Program-made: the position numbers and the translations under genes
Notes under the pieces: generated by a model
What the model saw: the letters and a program-made list of their open reading frames with translations, nothing else
Told to the model about the DNA's origin: nothing
Databases searched by the model: none
Shown here: in pieces, positions 58,945-64,000 of the stretch
Numbering within the stretch: position 1 is the first letter of the stretch
Layout of the letters: each line of letters starts with the position of its first letter
From: Prostheceraeus crozeri
Lineage: Eukaryota; Platyhelminthes; Polycladida; Euryleptidae
Assembly: GCA_907163375.1 (NCBI GenBank)
Contig: CAJQUW010012497.1
Location: 372,001-436,000, forward strand
Reading direction: 5' to 3'
Length of the DNA stretch: 64,000 bases

Positions 58945-59130
58945 TTTTGCAACCTCTAGAGGTTGCCCAATGAGCACACTTAGTTGCCTGCACGTGTAGG
59001 CAACGGTACCCAAGACGGTTGCCTGCACGTGCTATTTGTCGCGGCAGGCAACGTCGCCAACACGTTGCCTCACGGTTGCTTGAACGTTGCCTATCGGTTG
59101 CTTAAGCGTGAAATAAAAGTGAATTAGTGG
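58945..59130. repeat. GTTGCC/GGCAAC-rich patch
   Basis: At least ten GTTGC(C/T) or GGCAAC words in 185 bp, both orientations (GGTTGCCC, AGTTGCCTGCACGTG, TAGGCAACGG, CGGTTGCCTGCACGTG, CAGGCAACG, ACGTTGCCTC and others). The layout resembles the GGTCGCC arms of the 10.35-21.2 kb block with one base changed. No partner arm was found on the other side. Confidence 0.65.
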
Positions 59131-60093
59131 TTGCTTGGACGTTCCCTGAGGGTGTTCGATTAACCTTAACCTCACGTATCCCTCTACCTTTTATCCGCCA
59201 TGACGGTGAACTGAAAGCTAAAATTAATATGGCCCCGTGTCGTCATTACATAAAAAGCAAAATTTTGAAAGAGTTTTTATTTGAATACGTACAAAAAGAA
59301 CGATGCACAGAGCATGTACCATATAACAAAATTCCGGCAAGACTCGAAACAAGTGGCACATGTTTACTACATCGCCAGTATATAGCCTACCTATGCAATA
59401 CCTTAAGAAAACCACTATTTTTGGCGGTGATTTATCAGTGGTTCTCTTATTAGACGTAGTTCTATTTACTACGATTTTTTAATTATTACATACTTGCGTT
59501 CTATCAAGGAAAGACTTCATGAACAATTACTTAGAAAAGAAATTAGTAATCTTGGCCTGTAAAAATCTGCGACAAGTCACGTATGATAGCTGCCTCAAGT
59601 TCAAAAGTAGGCCTGCATGTATGCAAGCCTACTTGTAGTAGACTACATGTATGTGATGCTAATTGATAGAAGTGCTTAGAACTCATGTATGCCTGAAATT
59701 TAGGTTTTCATGAACAAAGCATTGTCGGTACACTATATGCACAGTACCGGTATGTTATAGGCCTACTCTTGGTCTTATTTATCCTGGGTGAAACCATAAT
59801 CTTTGCAATGACGTCATTAATCAAGTTATCAGGTAGTCAGGCACAGAAGTATGTCATAGGATACTTTCAATATGCGTGCTGATAAGAATATACCTTCTCA
59901 AACAGCTTTGATATCGACCTGTAATGAATTACCCAAGTTAATTACGTGCGACCGACTACCGATGTTGATAACTTCCCCGAAGCATGTAACATTATACAAA
60001 GTGAGGAGAAAGCACGCTTATGCGACGTATGAGACTGCACGTTTATGTGTAGGTTTCTTAAAATTTGGCTTCGTAAATAGCCTATGCGCAATT
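59131..60093. other. No recognised feature
   Basis: Non-coding, with ACATGTAG/TAGGCCTAC words. The open frame at 59127-59453 has no motif and begins in the repeat patch. Confidence 0.4.
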
Positions 60094-60095
60094 AG

Positions 60096-62412
60096 TAGTG
60101 TTTGAAGTGTAGTTTAAATTACCGGTAAGATTGAAATAAGTTACCGGTAAATTACCGATTTTTTGGGGTTTCCTGATTGTATTTTGTTACGACGAAATTT
60201 CCAATGCAGTGATAAGTAATAACTGCTGCTCTTTAATTTGCATATCGATAGTTCGAGAATAGCCTATGCTTGAGCCATATGAAACTTCTTTTGATATTCA
60301 CATTAGGTAGCCTTGAATTGAATGGCACATAGGCTACTTGAATTTAATAAGCGTCATGCCTACCGATTGAGGTGTGCGCTTAAAGGTGACAAGTAATGCC
60401 TACATGTAGGTCAGGCCTAGGCCTTGTATGTTTTTGACATAACATTTCTTAATTGACTCGGGAAATGATTATGCTGCAGGGCGCACAGCTATTTCCATAA
60501 TTCATGGATCGAATTCAACGTTGTTATACCTACATGTAGTTTTAAAGATGCCTATTGGAGTAGCGCGTGTTTAGTGTCGAAAATTATTTCTCAGGTGGCA
60601 TGTTCAGGAATGTCTAGCGTGTCTAGCATGTCTTCTTAATCATAGCTTATGTATCTAGCCTATGCATCTAACCAGAGATGTCTATGAATAATATGATGCA
60701 AATGTTTTCACCATCCGCTTTGCCATTATTAACCCCTGCCAGTACCAAAGAATGCCTGAATTTATCAAATTCCACGATAGTTGCTGTCTGTCCAACACGC
60801 ATTTGAAATCTTCTAATTGTAGCTTCTCATTGGTTGACACGATCGCTATAGTGTTTTCTTATTAATGCCTTTATTCACTTTTTTAAGTCTGTGCTCTGCA
60901 TAGTGATGCGATAGCCTAGCATATTTTTGCAATTATTAAAAATACTATCCACGAAAATATTGAACACGATTTCGATCGTAACCCACTGTGCCTATTTCGT
61001 TCCTCAAATTTCAGTAGAAGTTGTTATCGTTGTTATCTTCTATCTGAATCACTTGACATATTCCAACAATCACTGACTAACATTCAGATATTTTGTGAAA
61101 ATCAAGCAAATGTTATTACTTAATTTCAGTCGCATTGCGTCAATCGATAACAATATGAAACAATTGTTTTGCAATCAAGTTGCTCATCAAGAAATTGAAA
61201 TGAATATGAATTCGTTAAATCATTTAATTCAATTGATCGACGTCATATTGAAGGATTTAGAATTATGATGTAATTGCTACTGAATTTGTGTTGGTCAGGG
61301 CAAGAATTCGTCTTACACTTGGAAGCCTGTCATAATCCATATTGCAGAAGAGGCACTTCGTATTATGAACAATAACAAAACTGCGATGCGTTGGAAAATT
61401 CATTTAGTATGCAGACCTAGGAACATGTTTCTTAACTTGAGACAGTATGTACAAGTTCTACAAGTTCTGTTTAGCTACGAAAATTGATATATGATTTTCA
61501 CAAGGAATTGCTTCAGAAAACCATGGAAATTTCATTTTAGGTCTATTGAAAAATGTTTATTTCAAAATGACTTTTTCATTCCTTGACGATTGTAGACGAT
61601 AAGCTTCAGTGTATTGATTGATCACTGGGTCTAGGTAGCGACACGTAAAAATTAAGGTAAAAATGAACGAAATTCATTTCTTGAAACAATGTTGCCTCAT
61701 TGTATCTAAATCTGCTACATAAGACTGTATAATCCTCCTTACATTGACAAGTAAAAGTTACAAAGATTTGCAGTGCATAGTTCACAAAATATTATAAATT
61801 TCGCATGCAAGACATAAATTTGCGTAATTTTGAAACGTAATTTCATGCTATGGTCATTTCATTCGAAATTTTAGCCAATATATTTGCTTAGTAAATTGAG
61901 TTTGATTAGATGCTAAATTATCAGCATCGGTAAATTAGATATCGAATGTCTTTAGACTGTTTCATATACAAACAACCCAGATCGATAATATCACTTGTCA
62001 TTGCTCATTTAGGCTGCTATTCTGTAGTATCCCTACTTTTTTTCCATCAATCTTGAATTTAATTATAGGCAATCAGGATCAAAACAAGTGGCCGAATTAG
62101 GCTGCCATGGAGGGTTGCCGAGAATCATTTTTTGCCGTCAAACTTTTGATTATCAGGTCTATTTGTATGAAAGATTAACAAACCTCTAAATAATGTCAAT
62201 TTTTCATTTCTTAATCGCAATTTATATGAAAAAGAATCAGATGTTAAGCAAAATTCAAACTCACCAGAATCAGATTAAGCCAAAATTGCATTTGGTTAAA
62301 TTTAGAGCATATTGGTGTTCTATATTTGAAGTTATTAGGACATGAATATAAATTACCAGAAAATTACCGGTAAGGTAACTTAAAATAAATTACCGGTAAT
62401 TTTTAAACACTA
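60096..62412. mobile_element. Non-autonomous hAT-like element, about 2.3 kb
   Basis: TAGTGTTT at 60096 and its inverted copy AAACACTA ending at 62412. Subterminal palindromes TTACCGGTAA occur at least twice at each end (60118, 60149; 62359, 62390). GCGCAATT precedes (60086-60093) and GCGCAAAG follows (62413-62420), a possible decayed 8-bp duplication with the element start then at 60094. No transposase. The interior is AT-rich and unrecognised. Confidence 0.65.
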
Positions 62413-62736
62413 GCGCAAAGAAGGCCTACATAATCTACGGATTTCATTTCCTACATTATCTGACAAGATTCGATTTATCTCAACGCTTTTCGCAGATTGA
62501 GTGTTTTGGCAATATAAAAGGTAAAGTATTTGAAGAGACCGTGAAAATTCATTGAAATTTTGCAATAAGAGTGGCTGCATAGCAATGGTAAAGATAGGAA
62601 AAAATTTGGGACCGAGACATTTTGTTGCAATTATGGTAGGTTTTACAATAAGACAGGTTCGACTATACTACGAAATAAAAACAAATTGTCTGCGCGTCTA
62701 AAGATAAATTAATTTCATTTCCTTTTATTAAAATGT

Positions 62737-63379
62737 TATCTAAATCTTCCCTTTTAAGTTCGGTTAAGATTGCTAGAAATTATTTTGATGTTCATTAGAT
62801 AAGCATTTGATAAATATCACATGTATTTGATCGTGAAATGATAAGTTTGAAATGACTTTTATCATAAATTGATTATGCACACAAACTTTGCCGTGACAGC
62901 AACACGTCTGAAAGATCTCTCTCGCGTCACATATTGTTGAATGCTAATGCTACCTGTGAAATTGCAGGATCACAAGGATCGTTACATCTTCCTGAACAAC
63001 AATCTGGTGGAATCATCTATACATTGTGTACATTTTTGAAGTTATTCGCAAAAACCGTTCGTTTCCATATTTTCATTGATCACCACTCAAAATCCGATTG
63101 CAATCGCTGCACAACATAGAAATCGACAACAATAAAACCTCTAGAACGGAAGTTAATTATAAGCTTCATGCAATACACAATAGTGGCACATAAATCGCAC
63201 GCATTTTCACTTAGATACACTTGTCAACGGCTATATCATTGGGTTAGAATCAGTCACATGTGTAATTCTAAGCTTTTCATTGGTCATTCATGCCCCAACT
63301 TAGTTCCCCCGACAGTGCCGCGACCTTGAGTCAATTTCCATTCTAGTCAACTTCAGATAAACAATCTATATGCTGCACA
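62737..63379. other. No recognised feature
   Basis: Non-coding. The open frame at 62934-63119 lacks motifs. Confidence 0.4.
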
Positions 63380-64000
63380 ATGACCGCTGCATCGCGAAAT
63401 GGTAGTGACGTCACGAAAATTGGCGTAAAGTGTGAAACATGCAAGCAGTCCGTTGACACAGACTTCCTTCAATGTAACATTTGCTATAAAGTCTTTCATG
63501 TGAGGAAGGAATGTACTGGTCTTGCTGCTTCTATTGGCAAAGCAGTGATTTCTACGGACAACCTGACCTATTTGTGTGACACTCAACCATTTTGCCTTGA
63601 AGTTCACTTCGAATTATCTTTCAAATCGGTACCAGAGGGTACGTTGGTATAACGACTGTAGCAGCTATACTAAAGTGAAAAGTTCCACAAGGGACTTCTT
63701 TGAGCCCTTTCGCGTTTGGCTTTTTCATGGCTGACCTTTCATCCCTTTCGGCGGATAACGTTCTTTTGTTGAAATATGCCGATGACATAGTCATTGCCGG
63801 TTGTGTTAAGAAATTGGCCTCAGACAACCCTGTGAAGGACGTTTTCTGCAATTATCAACTGGACTAACGTTAACAGCATGATAATAAACCGCGATAAATG
63901 TCATCAGACATTTGTTACCAGTGGTATTAAGCCACCAAATTTGACTAACTTCGCTATTACTGATGTTCCTATTGTTGATTGTGTTAAAATTCTAGGTATT
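63380..64000 (+). mobile_element. CR1-like LINE with internal deletion, runs off the window
   Basis: 63380-63652: MTAASRNGSDVTKIGVKC, then CETCKQSV...LQCNICYKVFHVRKEC, a PHD-like zinc finger as found in ORF1 of CR1-type LINEs. Directly after, 63674-63867 reads KVPQGTSLSPFAFGFFMADL and LLLKYADDIVIAG, the RT palm with YADD. After a frame change near 63862, INRDKCHQTFVTSGIK and VDCVKILGI reach the window edge. ORF1 and the RT palm are only a few bases apart, so endonuclease and RT fingers are missing: an internal deletion or a recombinant. Confidence 0.78.

Larger units (their letters stand above)
58883..62665. mobile_element. Non-autonomous pogo-like element with a nested hAT-like element
   Basis: The left end CAGTCGAACCTGTCTTA and the right end, read inward from 62665, TAGTCGAACCTGTCTTA are flanked by TA (58881-58882 and 62666-62667). 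The CAGTCGAACCT start resembles Tigger/pogo ends. No transposase is seen. Inside are a GTTGCC-rich patch and a 2.3-kb hAT-like element. Confidence 0.7.
58729..62736. repeat. Split palindrome holding a nested pogo-like element
   Basis: The left arm 58729-58791 (TTTTAATAAAAGGAAATGAAAT ... CAGACAATTTGTTTTTATTTCGTA) is mirrored at 62668-62736 with a few indels. The arms probably belonged to a palindromic MITE of about 130 bp whose central TA received the element at 58883-62665. Alternatively they are the outer part of one large inverted repeat. Confidence 0.6.

Noticed and set aside
59127-59453. 108-codon plus-strand frame
   Set aside because: Starts inside the GTTGCC patch, has no recognisable motif, and overlaps an equally open minus-strand frame.

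Overview
The window looks like a piece of an AT-rich metazoan genome, probably a marine invertebrate. This rests on the mix of elements (Chapaev/N-RAG-TP-like, piggyBac, pogo/Tigger, hAT, CACTA, P, Penelope-like, CR1-like LINEs) and on spliced transposase genes; I cannot name the species. I see no convincing conserved single-copy host gene. Almost everything recognisable is a mobile element, often inserted inside another, and most are broken.

Left part (about 1.2-26.7 kb): one deep nest, read from coding continuity and target-site duplications. A CACTA-type transposase gene on the minus strand has its first exon near 26.6 kb, its second near 5.0 kb and its main body at 1.26-3.16 kb. Its first intron holds a MITE (5163-5973) and a piggyBac element (6000-26338, TTAA on both sides). 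That piggyBac is split by a pogo element (6119-23577, TA on both sides). The pogo transposase is split by a hAT element (7395-21795, 8-bp duplication GTCTTCCG). The hAT carries a MITE in its intron (9135-9635) and an unexplained block of about 10.9 kb (about 10.35-21.2 kb). The block is bounded by inverted GGTCGCC-rich arms and contains an unrecognised multi-exon gene with an N-terminal zinc finger and a 197-bp minisatellite of seven units.

Middle part (26.9-43.3 kb): a Tigger element with both ends and TA duplications, a truncated piggyBac, a 160-170 bp tandem array running into a LINE 3' end, duplicated non-coding DNA, a three-exon tyrosine-recombinase-like gene, a second LINE fragment, and a Penelope-like element arranged as a nearly perfect 790-bp inverted repeat.

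Right part (43.4-64 kb): a Chapaev-like element (43370-50231) with termini CACGGTG/CACCGTG, a 4-bp duplication GCTT, about 490-bp inverted repeats built of three 160-bp monomers, and a nearly intact spliced transposase. Its N-terminal zinc region, GGRP motif and catalytic blocks recall RAG1. A piggyBac (43708-46657) sits in its left repeat. Then come a P-type transposase fragment, a small MITE, a complete-ended pogo element (53562-56493), a Penelope-like fragment with a possible hammerhead ribozyme, a second nest of palindromes (58.7-62.7 kb), and a CR1-like LINE running off the right edge.

The genes do not form a pathway. The layout records successive insertions, and the complete ends and target-site duplications allow several insertion orders to be read directly.
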